From the NCBI RefSeq assembly GCF_002845985.1, contig NZ_PDFK01000001.1, positions 620,001 through 684,000 of the forward strand: a stretch of DNA of 64,000 nt. The letters are read 5' to 3'. Under the pieces are notes generated by a model. That model ran no database searches and was not told the origin of the DNA. It saw only the letters and a program-made list of their open reading frames with translations. Both the position numbers and the translations under genes were made by a program. Below, piece after piece: positions 8,845-18,417 of the stretch (position 1 is the stretch's first letter; every line of letters starts with the position of its first letter). This DNA comes from Lysinibacillus fusiformis. Its GTDB lineage: Bacteria; Bacillota; Bacilli; Bacillales_A; Planococcaceae.

Positions 8845-8931
8845 TAATACTTCTTTTCTTAAGTTTCCCTTCTTTTACTAACTGATTTTTGCCTGTAAAG
8901 GTTTTTTTCTTGAAAGGATATGTGAAAACTA

Positions 8932-8960
8932 TTGCACTGAACGCCATCGTATGTTAAATT
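8932..8960 (+). promoter_or_regulatory. Sigma-A promoter of rpmB
   Basis: -35 TTGCAC (8932-8937), 17-base spacer, -10 TAAATT (8955-8960), about 70 bases before the rpmB start; the leader between them shows no clear ribosomal-protein binding structure by eye. Confidence 0.6.
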
Positions 8961-9029
8961 ATTATGGTATGTGAAATACCGAACTGAAATAATAATCTTT
9001 CAGCATCAACAGTAAGGAGGGAATACAAC

Positions 9030-9218
9030 ATGCCAAAACAATGTGTAATCACTGGACGTAAAGCTCGTACTGGTAACAACCGTTCCCACGCTATGAACGC
9101 TAACAAACGTACTTGGGGTGCTAACCTTCAAAAAGTTCGTATCTTAGTTGACGGTAAACCAAAACGTGTATGGGTTTCTGCTCGTGCATTAAAATCAGGT
9201 AAAATCGAGCGCGTTTAA
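9030..9218 (+). CDS. rpmB: 50S ribosomal protein L28
   Basis: A 62-residue L28 with the typical start [20 protein letters not shown] and the basic middle segment. It is a structural component of the large ribosomal subunit. AAGGAGGG precedes the ATG, as expected for a strongly translated gene. It is transcribed opposite to spoVM-thiN, the same arrangement as in B. subtilis, and is followed by a strong terminator. There is no zinc-ribbon CxxC, so this is the zinc-independent form. Confidence 0.97.
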   Translation: MPKQCVITGRKARTGNNRSHAMNANKRTWGANLQKVRILVDGKPKRVWVSARALKSGKIERV

Positions 9219-9229
9219 TCGCCGCTTCT

Positions 9230-9270
9230 AAAAAATCGATTTCGCATTGGGCGCAAATCGATTTTTTTCT
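9230..9270 (+). terminator. Intrinsic terminator of rpmB
   Basis: AAAAATCGATTT pairs with AAATCGATTTTT around a small CGC/GCG inner stem and is followed by a T-rich run. It starts 12 bases past the rpmB stop. A/T tracts on both sides could let it work in both directions. Confidence 0.9.
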
Positions 9271-9297
9271 TTTTACAGTATTCAATATACTTAACGT

Positions 9298-9331
9298 AAA
9301 AAAATCCGACTAACATTAGTCGGATTTTTTT
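9298..9331 (-). terminator. Terminator embedded in the 3' end of spoVM
   Basis: A perfect 15-bp stem around ATCCGACTA with a four-base loop and A7/T7 flanks, so it can end transcription in either direction. On the minus strand the spoVM stop codon (9316-9318) lies within this hairpin, so the last codons of spoVM form one arm. Confidence 0.9.
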
Positions 9332-9417
9332 ACTTTCTTATCTTTTTTAAATAGGTTAATACACGTACGCGTGATACTACTCACGAATTTCGGCAGCTGG
9401 AACGTATATACTTTCAG
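9316..9417 (-). CDS. spoVM: Stage V sporulation protein SpoVM, CUG start
   Basis: A 33-codon frame directly after thiN encodes a peptide starting MKVYTFQLPKFV if the CUG at 9417 initiates. It matches the B. subtilis SpoVM start MKFYTIKLPKF, including Pro9, which is needed to recognise membrane curvature, and ends its helical part in FKKD where B. subtilis has FRKD. SpoVM is an amphipathic helix that marks the forespore surface and anchors the SpoIVA coat scaffold. No ATG, GTG or TTG lies in frame near the start; GGGGGAG ends six bases before the CUG. Seven further residues (KKVKKSD), compared with the usual 26, are encoded by the terminator arm. Location between thiN and rpmB is the conserved one. 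The start codon is inference; homology is clear by eye. Confidence 0.85.
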   Translation of the reverse strand: MKVYTFQLPKFVSSITRTCINLFKKDKKVKKSD

Positions 9418-9435
9418 GACTCTCTCCCCCTTACG

Positions 9436-10086
9436 CTAATCTATGCTTCTTATCATTAAACATATGCCATGCGAGAAAGATATAGACCCTGAAGTTCCTA
9501 TTATTTCATTACTTGTAAATCGTGATGTTCCTAAAGAGATTTCCTCATTCGTTGTTTCATATTTTACTTGCCGTAATGTCACATTTTGAATCGGTTCCTC
9601 ATGAGCAAAAAAAGACAAGTATCGGTATCGATCATCTGCAAAAATAGTATGCGTACCAGGTAATAAAAATTGCAACATATTTGCATGATTAATAATCTTC
9701 AGCTCAACTTGAGGATGCTCTTTTTGGAGTCGATAAATGGAACGAACCGCTGCCTCATAATGATCTAAGCGCCCACCTGTAACACCTGTTAGGACAATTT
9801 CTTGAGGTGCATAAGTATAGGCTTTAAGCAAAGCTAAATCCGTATCTGTTTCATTTTTCTCTTCCTGAAAACGTTGTTGGTCATTGGTTTGTGCCAGCAC
9901 AAATTGATATTCCTCATCTGTTAAGGAATCAAAATCACCAACAATGGCATGAGGGGTAATCCCATGCTCCAGTAAATATAAAGCACCACGATCTGCTCCA
10001 ATAAATACTACATCCTGTTGTTGAAACGATGAAAATGAGCAAAGCTCTTGTTTTGGACCACCTGCACAAACAACGACTATCGTCAT
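9436..10086 (-). CDS. thiN: Thiamine pyrophosphokinase
   Basis: A 216-residue enzyme that transfers pyrophosphate from ATP to thiamine to give thiamine diphosphate. Key motifs are GADRGALYLLEHG, VGDFDSL and EKNETDTDLAL (nucleotide and magnesium site), then TGVTGGRLDH in the catalytic domain, and a beta-rich C-terminal thiamine-binding half. The ATG overlaps the rpe stop (ATGA at 10083-10086), showing translational coupling in the prkC-rsgA-rpe-thiN operon. SpoVM follows 18 bases after the stop. Confidence 0.95.
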   Translation of the reverse strand: MTIVVVCAGGPKQELCSFSSFQQQDVVFIGADRGALYLLEHGITPHAIVGDFDSLTDEEYQFVLAQTNDQQRFQEEKNETDTDLALLKAYTYAPQEIVLTGVTGGRLDHYEAAVRSIYRLQKEHPQVELKIINHANMLQFLLPGTHTIFADDRYRYLSFFAHEEPIQNVTLRQVKYETTNEEISLGTSRFTSNEIIGTSGSISFSHGICLMIRSID

Positions 10087-10754
10087 CTCTTAATCGCTGC
10101 CTCACCAGCCGCTAAAATCTCTTGGAGTGCAGCTGTTCGATCTTCTTTACTATAAATAGCTGATCCTGCCACAAAAATCGTCGCTCCAGCCTGTGCACAT
10201 GGAACAATCGTTTCAGCAGTAATACCACCATCAATTTCAATGGCAATCTCTAGACCCCGCTCTTTAATAATTGCCGATAATGCTTCAATTTTAGGTACAA
10301 CAGAATGAATAAATTTTTGTCCACCGAAGCCTGGATTAACAGTCATCAACAATACCATATCGATATCTTCTAAAATGTGTTGAATCGACTCTATTGGTGT
10401 ATGTGGATTTAATACTACGCCAGCCTTTACACCATACGAACGAATTAATTGTATTGTTCGGTGTAAATGACGACATGCTTCAACATGCACTGTAATATAA
10501 TCTGCACCAGCTTTTGCAAATTGTTCAATATACTGATCTGGATTTTCAATCATTAAATGTACATCTAACGGTAAATTCGTTAATGGACGGATAGCATCCA
10601 ATACGATTGAGCCAAATGAAATATTCGGTACAAAGTGACCATCCATGACATCAATATGAATCAGTGTTGCACCTGCTTGCTCTACTTCTTTTACTTCTTC
10701 CCCTAATTTTGCAAAATTTGCTGCTAAAATTGATGGTGCTATTTGTATCATCAT
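10083..10754 (-). CDS. rpe: Ribulose-phosphate 3-epimerase
   Basis: A 223-residue TIM-barrel enzyme interconverting ribulose 5-phosphate and xylulose 5-phosphate in the pentose phosphate pathway. Motifs: APSILAANF at the start, HIDVMDGHFVPN (metal ligands H and D), HLMIENP, MTVNPGFGGQ and EIDGGI near the end. The start overlaps the rsgA stop (TAATG). Two consecutive ATG codons occur; either could be used, giving 222 or 223 residues. Confidence 0.96.
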   Translation of the reverse strand: MMIQIAPSILAANFAKLGEEVKEVEQAGATLIHIDVMDGHFVPNISFGSIVLDAIRPLTNLPLDVHLMIENPDQYIEQFAKAGADYITVHVEACRHLHRTIQLIRSYGVKAGVVLNPHTPIESIQHILEDIDMVLLMTVNPGFGGQKFIHSVVPKIEALSAIIKERGLEIAIEIDGGITAETIVPCAQAGATIFVAGSAIYSKEDRTAALQEILAAGEAAIKR

Positions 10755-11638
10755 TAATACCTCGGCTTTCGATCCATAATTTCTTGCATAAATTGTTCAT
10801 AATGCTTGTAGCGGTAGTCACGAATTTCTCCCGTTTCTACTGCTGCCTTTACTGCACATTTTGGCTCTTTCAAGTGTAAACAGCCTCTAAATTTACAATC
10901 ATCCGCCACTCTGACCATTTCAGGAAAACATGCGCCTAATTCCTCTTTATCAATTTCATCAAAATCAAAAGAACTGAATCCAGGAGTATCTGCCAATAAA
11001 CCATCACAGACCTCAATAAGCTCGACATGACGAGTAGTATGTTTTCCTCGCCCTAAGCTTTGAGAAATGATGCCTGTTTTTAAGTTTAATTCAGGAATTA
11101 GTGTATTCAGCAAAGTTGATTTTCCAACACCAGATTGACCTGCTAATACAGTGGTTTTTCCTTTTAAAATAGGCTGTAGGCGTTCAACTAATTCTTCCTC
11201 ATCTTTATAGGTTTGTAAAACCGTATAGCCCATGTTTTGATAATCGACGATATATTGCTGTAATTCCTCACGTTTATCATTTTCCAGCAAATCCATTTTT
11301 GTTAAACAAATAATAGGATGTACATGGAATGATTCTAAAACAACTAAAAAGCGATCCAATAAAATGGTATTGAAATTAGGTTCTTTTACGGAAAATACTA
11401 AAATACCTTGATCAATATTGGCAATTGGCGGACGAACTAATTCATTTTGACGCTCCAAAATCTTTTGAATGGTACCATCCGATCCTTCTGTTTCCGTTGA
11501 ATATTCTACAATATCACCAACAAGCGGGGATTCTCCGCGATTGCGAAAGACCCCACGTCCTCGACATTGAATAAGTTGATGACCATCATAAACATAATAA
11601 TAACCGCTTAATGCTTTTCTTATTTGGCCTTGCGCCAT
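10754..11638 (-). CDS. rsgA: Ribosome small-subunit-dependent GTPase A
   Basis: A 294-residue circularly permuted GTPase that checks late 30S assembly. Order seen: an N-terminal OB-fold (about 1-65), then the permuted GTPase with G4 LTKMDL, G1 GQSGVGKST and G3 DTPGF, and a C-terminal zinc knuckle CKFRGCLHLKEPKC. AAGGAGG lies upstream of the ATG. It follows prkC by 11 bases, and in B. subtilis (CpgA) it is a phosphorylation substrate of PrkC. Confidence 0.96.
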   Translation of the reverse strand: MAQGQIRKALSGYYYVYDGHQLIQCRGRGVFRNRGESPLVGDIVEYSTETEGSDGTIQKILERQNELVRPPIANIDQGILVFSVKEPNFNTILLDRFLVVLESFHVHPIICLTKMDLLENDKREELQQYIVDYQNMGYTVLQTYKDEEELVERLQPILKGKTTVLAGQSGVGKSTLLNTLIPELNLKTGIISQSLGRGKHTTRHVELIEVCDGLLADTPGFSSFDFDEIDKEELGACFPEMVRVADDCKFRGCLHLKEPKCAVKAAVETGEIRDYRYKHYEQFMQEIMDRKPRY

Positions 11639-11649
11639 CCAATTCCTCC

Positions 11650-13635
11650 TTAATTGACATCCTCATATTTAACTTTGTCTTCTAAGATTATTTCTGAGTC
11701 ACGGATAATTCTATAACTTGCATCTTTGCCTTCTTCAATAACAAGCTGTATATTGTAAGGTGTATCATCTAAAATTGGAAACTCTACTGGTTCAGAAAAT
11801 GTATGATTTTTATCTTGAATTTCAATGCGAATGTTTTGAGCTATACCCTCTTCTGTAGGTTTATACTCAATGACTACAGGTATGACCAGTGGTTTATCAG
11901 GCTTTTTCGCTGGTCCTTTACTGATCACAACGGATATGAAGGAACCTTCTTCCACCATAGTACCCGCTTTTGTCAATTGTGATATCACACTGCCCGCAGG
12001 AATCGACTCATGATATTCTTCACGTGAAATACGCCAATTAAGGCCAACTCTCCTCACATAGTCATCCATATCCGCTTTTGTATAATTATTGAGGTTTTCA
12101 AGCCTTATCATTCTAACCCCTTGGCTTACTTTAAACGTAATTGTTTCTTCCTTCGCAACAACTTCAGTATTTGGGGGTATACTTTGCTCAATGATTCTTC
12201 CTTCTGGTTCATTAGAAGGGACATCCTCTTTTAGTACTTCTTTATACTTTCCTTTTATTAAAGCTTCCACTTGACTATAATTCTGTCCAACATAATTATC
12301 TACAGTCGTCATTTCCACACCTAAGCTGACGATTAAATCAATCTCTGTGCCTTTTGCACGCAATGAATTTTTTGCTGGATCTGTTTCAATGATCTTACCT
12401 TTCTCAATTTCCTCATGGTTCCGCTCCTGATGCTCCTCACCAACAACAAACCCCTCTGCTTCTAATTTTTTTGTAGCTTCTTCCACAGTTAAATTTGTCA
12501 CATCAGGTACAGAAATCTTTTTCGGGCTAAACGAATCTGTTGCAAATAAAAAGAATAGGAAGATGACAATCACAGCAATCAATAATCCAGCAACATACTT
12601 TGGCCAATTTTTCTTCTTTCCCTTAACAGGAGCTGGTTTTTCAACAGTTTTTTTAGGCTTTGCTTGAGATGGTGTTTTCACTTCCATAATCGGTTCCATA
12701 ACTCTCGTTTGGGTTAAATCTTCGCCTTTTTTATGAACAGGCTCTTTAATAATTGGTATAGCTTTCGTCGTATCATTATCAACAGGTATGACAAATTTTG
12801 GTTCGTTTACTCGTGTTGGTGATAAGACTGTTTCCAAATCATCATATATTTCTTCCACTGTATTATAACGATGGGAAGCATCTTTAGCCGTAGCCTTCAG
12901 CACCACATTTTCCAAACTTTGAGGAATGGTTGCATCAAAAGCACGAACAGAAGGTGTTTCTGTTTGTAAATGCTTGAGTGCAATGGAAACCGCCGATTCT
13001 CCAGAAAATGGTAACTCACCTGTTAATAATTCATATAGCACAATGCCAAGTGCATAAATATCTGATTTATTAGTAGCCGTCCCGCCTCGGGCTTGCTCAG
13101 GTGATAAATAATGCACCGTACCTAACACTGAATTCGTTTGTGTAAACGATGTAGCACTTAACGTCATGGCAATACCAAAATCAGTTATTTTTACATTACC
13201 CTCCGCATCCATTAAAATATTTTGCGGCTTAATATCACGGTGGATAATATGATTTTCATGGGCATTTGCAATGGCAGACGTTAATTGTTTCATAATATGC
13301 ACACTTCTAGCAGGAGAAATTGGTGCAAATTCTTGTATGTACTGCTTTAACGTTTTTCCTTGAACATATTCCATCACGATATAATGTAGATCGCCATCGT
13401 CCCCTACATCATAAACACTAACAATATTTGGATGTGTAAGACTTGTAGCAGACAGTGCCTCACGTTGAAAACGTCGATGTAATTCATCCTCATTGGAAAA
13501 ATCATAGCGTAATATTTTTATGGCTACATCACGGTTTAATATCATATCGTGCGCTAAATAAACATTGGACATACCTCCGCCACCAATGAGCTGCAAAATT
13601 TTATAACGGTCACTAATTCTTTTACCTACAAGCAT
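11650..13635 (-). CDS. prkC: Membrane Ser/Thr kinase PrkC with PASTA repeats
   Basis: A 661-residue Hanks-type kinase. The catalytic domain (about 1-265) has the glycine loop GGGGMS, K40 in VAIKIL, HRDIKPQN (D134) and DFG (152-154). A basic juxtamembrane segment leads to one transmembrane helix (about 347-367), then three PASTA repeats and a short C-terminal beta domain outside the cell. PASTA domains sense muropeptides or lipid II; in Bacillus PrkC controls germination and stationary-phase physiology. It follows prpC by two bases, the usual kinase/phosphatase pair. GAGGAGG precedes the ATG. Confidence 0.96.
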   Translation of the reverse strand: MLVGKRISDRYKILQLIGGGGMSNVYLAHDMILNRDVAIKILRYDFSNEDELHRRFQREALSATSLTHPNIVSVYDVGDDGDLHYIVMEYVQGKTLKQYIQEFAPISPARSVHIMKQLTSAIANAHENHIIHRDIKPQNILMDAEGNVKITDFGIAMTLSATSFTQTNSVLGTVHYLSPEQARGGTATNKSDIYALGIVLYELLTGELPFSGESAVSIALKHLQTETPSVRAFDATIPQSLENVVLKATAKDASHRYNTVEEIYDDLETVLSPTRVNEPKFVIPVDNDTTKAIPIIKEPVHKKGEDLTQTRVMEPIMEVKTPSQAKPKKTVEKPAPVKGKKKNWPKYVAGLLIAVIVIFLFFLFATDSFSPKKISVPDVTNLTVEEATKKLEAEGFVVGEEHQERNHEEIEKGKIIETDPAKNSLRAKGTEIDLIVSLGVEMTTVDNYVGQNYSQVEALIKGKYKEVLKEDVPSNEPEGRIIEQSIPPNTEVVAKEETITFKVSQGVRMIRLENLNNYTKADMDDYVRRVGLNWRISREEYHESIPAGSVISQLTKAGTMVEEGSFISVVISKGPAKKPDKPLVIPVVIEYKPTEEGIAQNIRIEIQDKNHTFSEPVEFPILDDTPYNIQLVIEEGKDASYRIIRDSEIILEDKVKYEDVN

Positions 13636-13637
13636 TC

Positions 13638-14390
13638 TTACACCTCCTCATCCTTTTTTGTTAGTAGCACGAGGGAGATATTGTCTTCTCCCCCGCTGGC
13701 ATTTGCCAATTCTACAAGCTTACGTCCTTTTTCTTCAATGGCATCTGGATACGTTATAATTGAAGCCATTTCATAGACAGTGAGTTTATTGCTTAAGCCA
13801 TCTGAACAAATGAGTAAATACGATTCTGATGCTAAATCTACTTCATAAAAGTCTGGCTCTAGCGTTTCCTCTGTTCCAACAGCTTTTAAAATGAAATTTT
13901 TCTTTGGGTGTGTCAAAGCTTCTTCTTCACTTATTTCGCCATTTTCTACCAGTACATTTACATATGAATGATCTCTTGTTATTTGTTGTGCACCATCTTC
14001 AAAGAAATAATACACACGACTATCCCCAACATGTGCAATGAAGCAATGATACTCTTCTATTAACACCGCAATAAACGTCGTGCCCATTCCTTTACAGTCT
14101 TCATGTGATAAAGAATAGTCATATATCGTTTTATTCAATTGCTTAACTGTGTGCAATAACCATTCTTTTTTTGATGTTGTTGATACAAAATGATGTGCGT
14201 CTGCCTGTAAAAAAAAGGATTCCATCTGTTTAATTGCCATATCACTTGCTACATCACCAGCATTATGACCACCCATGCCGTCCGCCACAAGTGCTAGTGC
14301 AAGCCCGTCAGGACGTTTAAAAAATGCAGCACGGTCTTCATTAATTGATCGTTTTAAACCAATATCACTTTCGACTGTGTATTCCAACAC
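13638..14390 (-). CDS. prpC: PP2C-type phosphatase PrpC (Stp)
   Basis: A 250-residue PPM phosphatase, manganese-dependent, that reverses PrkC phosphorylation. Metal motifs seen: ED near residue 19, ADGMGGHNAGDVAS, GTTFIAVL, HVGDSRVY, SDGLSNKL and GGEDNISLVLL. The start is a GTG at 14390 with GAGGTG four bases upstream; it begins three bases after the rlmN stop, suggesting coupling. Length is typical. Confidence 0.95.
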   Translation of the reverse strand: MLEYTVESDIGLKRSINEDRAAFFKRPDGLALALVADGMGGHNAGDVASDMAIKQMESFFLQADAHHFVSTTSKKEWLLHTVKQLNKTIYDYSLSHEDCKGMGTTFIAVLIEEYHCFIAHVGDSRVYYFFEDGAQQITRDHSYVNVLVENGEISEEEALTHPKKNFILKAVGTEETLEPDFYEVDLASESYLLICSDGLSNKLTVYEMASIITYPDAIEEKGRKLVELANASGGEDNISLVLLTKKDEEV

Positions 14391-14393
14391 TGG

Positions 14394-15536
14394 TCACCTC
14401 GTTTCTTCAGATCTCTCTTGAGCACGTAATTGACCACACGCAGCTGCGATATCTGAGCCTTGCTCTCGGCGGATCGTTACGTTAATCCCATTTTTCTTTA
14501 AGGTTTTTTCAAAAGCAAAAATTTGACTACGAGACGTACGAACATAATCACGTTCTGGTACGTAGTTGACAGGAATCAAGTTGACGTGACATTTAATTCC
14601 TTTAATTAATGCCGATAACTCCTCTGCAATTTCCACTGAATCATTTTCACCAGACATCAATCCATACTCAAAACTCACTCGTCGCCCTGTTTTTTTAGTA
14701 TAGTAACGAACAGCCTCCATTAATTCATCCAATTTGTATGCACGAGCAATTGGCATTAGCTTTTGACGTGCCTCTTGGTTTGGTGCGTGTAGTGACACGG
14801 CGAAGTTAATTTGTAATTGTTCATCTGCAAACTGATAAATTTTTGGAACAATCCCTGATGTTGATACAGTAATATGACGTGCACCGATATTTAACCCTTT
14901 TTCATGGTTGATTACTTTTAAGAAGTTCATCATCGCATCATAGTTATCGAAAGGTTCGCCAATACCCATAATGACAATATGCGATACTCGCTCGCCCACT
15001 TCATCTAAAGTCTGCTGCACTTTGACAACTTGCTCCACGATTTCTCCTGCTAGTAGATGTCGCTTCAAACCACCTAAAGTGGAAGCACAAAATGTACAGC
15101 CGATTCGACATCCTACTTGTGTTGTTACACAAACAGAGTTGCCATATTCATGGCGCATTAATACGGTTTCGATTGAATAGCCATCTTGCAATTGAAATAA
15201 AAATTTAATGGTACCATCTTTAGATTCTTGCTTAATAATGGTTGATAGTGTTGTTAACGCAAAATTGGCTGTTAACTTATCACGCAATCCCTTTGAAAGG
15301 TTCGACATTTCTTCAAATGTCTTTACACGTTTATTATACAGCCAGTCAAAAATTTGAGTAGCACGGAAAGGTTTTTCACCGTTTTCTGTTAACCATTCTT
15401 CTAACTGATATGGCTGTAAAGAATAAATAGATTCTTTTAAATTTGGTTTTTCTTTCTTGACACGTCGGACGGGCTTGTCTTCCGCTTCATCAACTAAATC
15501 GTTAATACGTTCATTAAATTTCTCTTGATCCACCAT
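14394..15536 (-). CDS. rlmN: 23S rRNA/tRNA adenine-C2 methyltransferase RlmN
   Basis: A 380-residue radical-SAM enzyme methylating C2 of A2503 in 23S rRNA and A37 in some tRNAs. The iron-sulphur motif CRIGCTFC (CxxxCxxC) is intact, and a C-terminal cysteine in DIAAACGQL should be the methyl-carrying residue. A charged N-terminal extension of about 30 residues is present. The start overlaps the rsmB stop by one base. Confidence 0.95.
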   Translation of the reverse strand: MVDQEKFNERINDLVDEAEDKPVRRVKKEKPNLKESIYSLQPYQLEEWLTENGEKPFRATQIFDWLYNKRVKTFEEMSNLSKGLRDKLTANFALTTLSTIIKQESKDGTIKFLFQLQDGYSIETVLMRHEYGNSVCVTTQVGCRIGCTFCASTLGGLKRHLLAGEIVEQVVKVQQTLDEVGERVSHIVIMGIGEPFDNYDAMMNFLKVINHEKGLNIGARHITVSTSGIVPKIYQFADEQLQINFAVSLHAPNQEARQKLMPIARAYKLDELMEAVRYYTKKTGRRVSFEYGLMSGENDSVEIAEELSALIKGIKCHVNLIPVNYVPERDYVRTSRSQIFAFEKTLKKNGINVTIRREQGSDIAAACGQLRAQERSEETR

Positions 15537-16897
15537 TAGTTGGATTCTCCTTTTTTACGAAAGGCGGCAACGAAGAAACCGTCACTGCCAAAGTCTTGTG
15601 GAAAGACTTGAAGCATGCCATTAGCTTGCTTTTCCGCTAATTTTGTTGGTAAAGACTCTAGTTGTATTGCTTCCATTTCTGGATGCGCTGTTAAAAAGGC
15701 ATGAACTGTGCCTTCATTTTCTTGTAGATCGACTGTACAAGTACTGTACACAAGCTTTCCATCTGTTTTCAATACTTTAGTTGCTGCCTCAAGTAAAGCT
15801 AATTGGATTTTTTGTAGATTTTCTAAATCTTCTTCTCGCTTTGTATATTTAATATCGGGCTTACGTCGCATAACCCCTAGCCCACTACATGGTGCATCAA
15901 CTAAAATAGCATCAAAAGACGCTGCTTGTAAAAATTCTGGTGCTTTCCGTCCATCAATTGGGGCTGTTTCAACAATATCAAGCCCTAGACGTTCTGTATT
16001 ATGGTCGATTAAATCTAATTTATGTGGATGAAGGTCTGTCGCTAAAATAGATCCTTCATTTTTCATTATTTCGGCTAAATGTGTTGTTTTTCCACCCGGG
16101 GCTGCACACATATCAAGGACACGCATGCCAGGAGATGGATTTAACACTTTAGCAGGTATCATTGAACTTTCATCTTGGATAGTAATGTGACCTTCTTTAA
16201 ATACTTTTGTACGTGCAGGTTGACCATTGGTTACACGTAAACATTCAGGCATTAAATCACTTTGCTGTACTGTTAATCCTTCTTCCTCTAGTTCAGCAAT
16301 AGCCTGTTTAACCGTTGTTTTTGTTGTATTCACACGCACTGTTTGCATAGCTGGCACATTGTTTTCATGCAACATTGCTGTTGCTAGCTCTAAACCGTAG
16401 TTTGCTACAAATCGTTGCACTAACCACTCGGGATGGCTTGTTTCAATAGCAAGTCGCTCCATTGGATCTGCTATATCCTCTGTAGAAGGAACGCCGCTAC
16501 GTAACACCGATCTTAAAATCCCATTCACCGTCGAAGCAATACCACGATGCCCTCTACGCTTGGCAATTTCCACTGCTTCATTTACAGCAGCATGTGGTGG
16601 GATACGAGTTAAATAATGAATTTGATACAACGATATTCTTAATAACCAACGTACCCAATGATCGACTGACCCACGAATAAAAGGCTCTAAATAAAAATCA
16701 AGCGTCATTTTATGCTGTAAAGTTCCATACGTAATTTCAGTTAATAAGGCACGATCTTTCGCCTCAATTTTATGTCGTTTAATTGTTTCGTTTAGCAATA
16801 AGTTGCTATATGCTTGGTTTTTATCAACTGCTAATAGAATAGATAATGCAGCATCTCGCACATTTCCATCCCAAATCACTACACTTTTTTTACTCAT
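15536..16897 (-). CDS. rsmB: 16S rRNA cytosine-C5 methyltransferase RsmB
   Basis: A 453-residue protein with an N-terminal NusB-like RNA-binding domain (about 10-140) and a C-terminal SAM methyltransferase domain. Motifs: [16 protein letters not shown] for [18 protein letters not shown] with one catalytic cysteine, and VYSTCT with the second. It methylates C967 of 16S rRNA (E. coli numbering). ATGA overlap with the fmt stop (16894-16897). Confidence 0.95.
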   Translation of the reverse strand: MSKKSVVIWDGNVRDAALSILLAVDKNQAYSNLLLNETIKRHKIEAKDRALLTEITYGTLQHKMTLDFYLEPFIRGSVDHWVRWLLRISLYQIHYLTRIPPHAAVNEAVEIAKRRGHRGIASTVNGILRSVLRSGVPSTEDIADPMERLAIETSHPEWLVQRFVANYGLELATAMLHENNVPAMQTVRVNTTKTTVKQAIAELEEEGLTVQQSDLMPECLRVTNGQPARTKVFKEGHITIQDESSMIPAKVLNPSPGMRVLDMCAAPGGKTTHLAEIMKNEGSILATDLHPHKLDLIDHNTERLGLDIVETAPIDGRKAPEFLQAASFDAILVDAPCSGLGVMRRKPDIKYTKREEDLENLQKIQLALLEAATKVLKTDGKLVYSTCTVDLQENEGTVHAFLTAHPEMEAIQLESLPTKLAEKQANGMLQVFPQDFGSDGFFVAAFRKKGESN

Positions 16898-17835
16898 TTA
16901 AATTGGTCCCCAATCTGTAATTTAGAACCTGTACCACGTAAATACTCCTCTGCAGTCATACGCTTCTTGCCAGCTGGCTGCACGTCATATAAGGCTAAAG
17001 TTGTACCGTTGCCAGCAGCTACTTCAAAATGATCTTTCTCAATCGCTACAACTGTACCTGGATTCGTCTCATGCTTGCATTTACCAATAGCTGCCCACCA
17101 TACTTTAAAATTACCATCCTCAAAAGTTGTATAAGCAACCGGCCACGGATGAAGACCACGTACTTGATTGTATAAAGTAGCAGCATCGTTTGTCCAATCG
17201 ATGCGTTCTTGCTCTCTCGAAATATTGCTGGCGAAGGTAACAAGTGCTTCATCTTGGACTGTTCGGCTATTTGTACCATTTATAATAGAAGGAAGTGTCT
17301 CTTTTAGGAGCTCACAACCCACTATGCTTAGCTTTTCAAAAAGGCCACCTGTATAGTCGTTTTCTTCAATAGGAATCGCTCTTTGAGAGATAATATCTCC
17401 AGCATCAAGCTTCTCTGCCATATACATAATGGTTACCCCAGTCTCTTTCTCGCCATCTATAATAGCTTGATGAATAGGAGCGCCTCCACGGTATTTTGGA
17501 AGTAGTGAGGCATGAACATTAATGCAGCCAAAAGCAGGAGCATCTAATAGCTCCTTTGGTAGTATTTGTCCAAAAGCTGCTGTTATCACTAAATCTGGCT
17601 GTAGAGCAAGAATTTGTTGTAACTCTTCAGAGCCGCGCAATTTTTCTGGTTGAATAATTGGTAAGCCAAGTTCCAAAGCTGCAGCCTTCACAGGTGGTGG
17701 TGTCAATACACGCTTTCGCCCAACTGGACGATCTGGCTGTGTCACAACTGCTTTAATATCGTATCCTTCATCATGTAGCATACGCAAAATAGGTGCTGAG
17801 AAGTCAGGTGTCCCCATAAAAATTATAGACGTCAT
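16894..17835 (-). CDS. fmt: Methionyl-tRNA formyltransferase
   Basis: A 313-residue enzyme formylating initiator Met-tRNA from 10-formyl-tetrahydrofolate. Motifs: [14 protein letters not shown] at the start, [17 protein letters not shown] with the catalytic Asn-His pair, and a C-terminal tRNA-binding domain. The ATG at 17835 is chosen because it begins the conserved start and has AGGAGG at 17842-17847; longer in-frame starts reach into def. It sits against def, whose stop is at 17837, so addition and removal of the formyl group are co-expressed. Confidence 0.95.
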   Translation of the reverse strand: MTSIIFMGTPDFSAPILRMLHDEGYDIKAVVTQPDRPVGRKRVLTPPPVKAAALELGLPIIQPEKLRGSEELQQILALQPDLVITAAFGQILPKELLDAPAFGCINVHASLLPKYRGGAPIHQAIIDGEKETGVTIMYMAEKLDAGDIISQRAIPIEENDYTGGLFEKLSIVGCELLKETLPSIINGTNSRTVQDEALVTFASNISREQERIDWTNDAATLYNQVRGLHPWPVAYTTFEDGNFKVWWAAIGKCKHETNPGTVVAIEKDHFEVAAGNGTTLALYDVQPAGKKRMTAEEYLRGTGSKLQIGDQFK

Positions 17836-17836
17836 T

Positions 17837-18331
17837 TTATTCCTCCTCTTCTGCGTACAGTTCTTCAAGTTCTTCTGCTGTAATAATACGCTTGATTTTC
17901 GAATCAAACAGCACGCCGTCTAAATGATCAATTTCATGTAAGATGGCACGGGCATCAAAGCCTCCTGCTTCTAATTCATATACACGTCCTTCACGATCAC
18001 AAGCTTCAATTTTAACATAGTTAGGACGTTCTACTTCACCATATAACCCTGGAAAGCTCAAGCAACCTTCAATATCTATTTCCGCTCCATCTGTTTCAAT
18101 AACCGTTGGATTAATCATTTCTAAAATATCGCGTTCCTCACCTAGTTCTACAATTGCTACGCGTAAGCCTACATCTATTTGTGGCGCTGCAATACCAACG
18201 CCATCATATTCCACCATTGTGTCATATAAATCATCTAGTAATGCAATGATTCCATCATTAATTTCTGTCACTTCTGCACATGGTGTTGATAGTACTTTTG
18301 CTGGGTTTTCGATTACTTTTTTTATAGCCAT
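17837..18331 (-). CDS. def: Peptide deformylase
   Basis: A 164-residue metal hydrolase removing N-formyl from nascent proteins. The three motifs are [13 protein letters not shown] and HEIDHLDG (two His plus Cys bind the metal, Glu is catalytic). The ATG at 18331 is preferred over one six bases upstream: GAGGA lies about eight bases before it and the family usually begins MAxKK. The C-terminus is acidic (ELYAEEEE). Confidence 0.95.
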   Translation of the reverse strand: MAIKKVIENPAKVLSTPCAEVTEINDGIIALLDDLYDTMVEYDGVGIAAPQIDVGLRVAIVELGEERDILEMINPTVIETDGAEIDIEGCLSFPGLYGEVERPNYVKIEACDREGRVYELEAGGFDARAILHEIDHLDGVLFDSKIKRIITAEELEELYAEEEE

Positions 18332-18417
18332 TCTCATTTCCTCATTTCTGTATTCAAGCTAGTGCAATAGCTGATTGTTCATTTTACTATTGTAAAAAAA
18401 TCTTGCTGTTAATTTCA

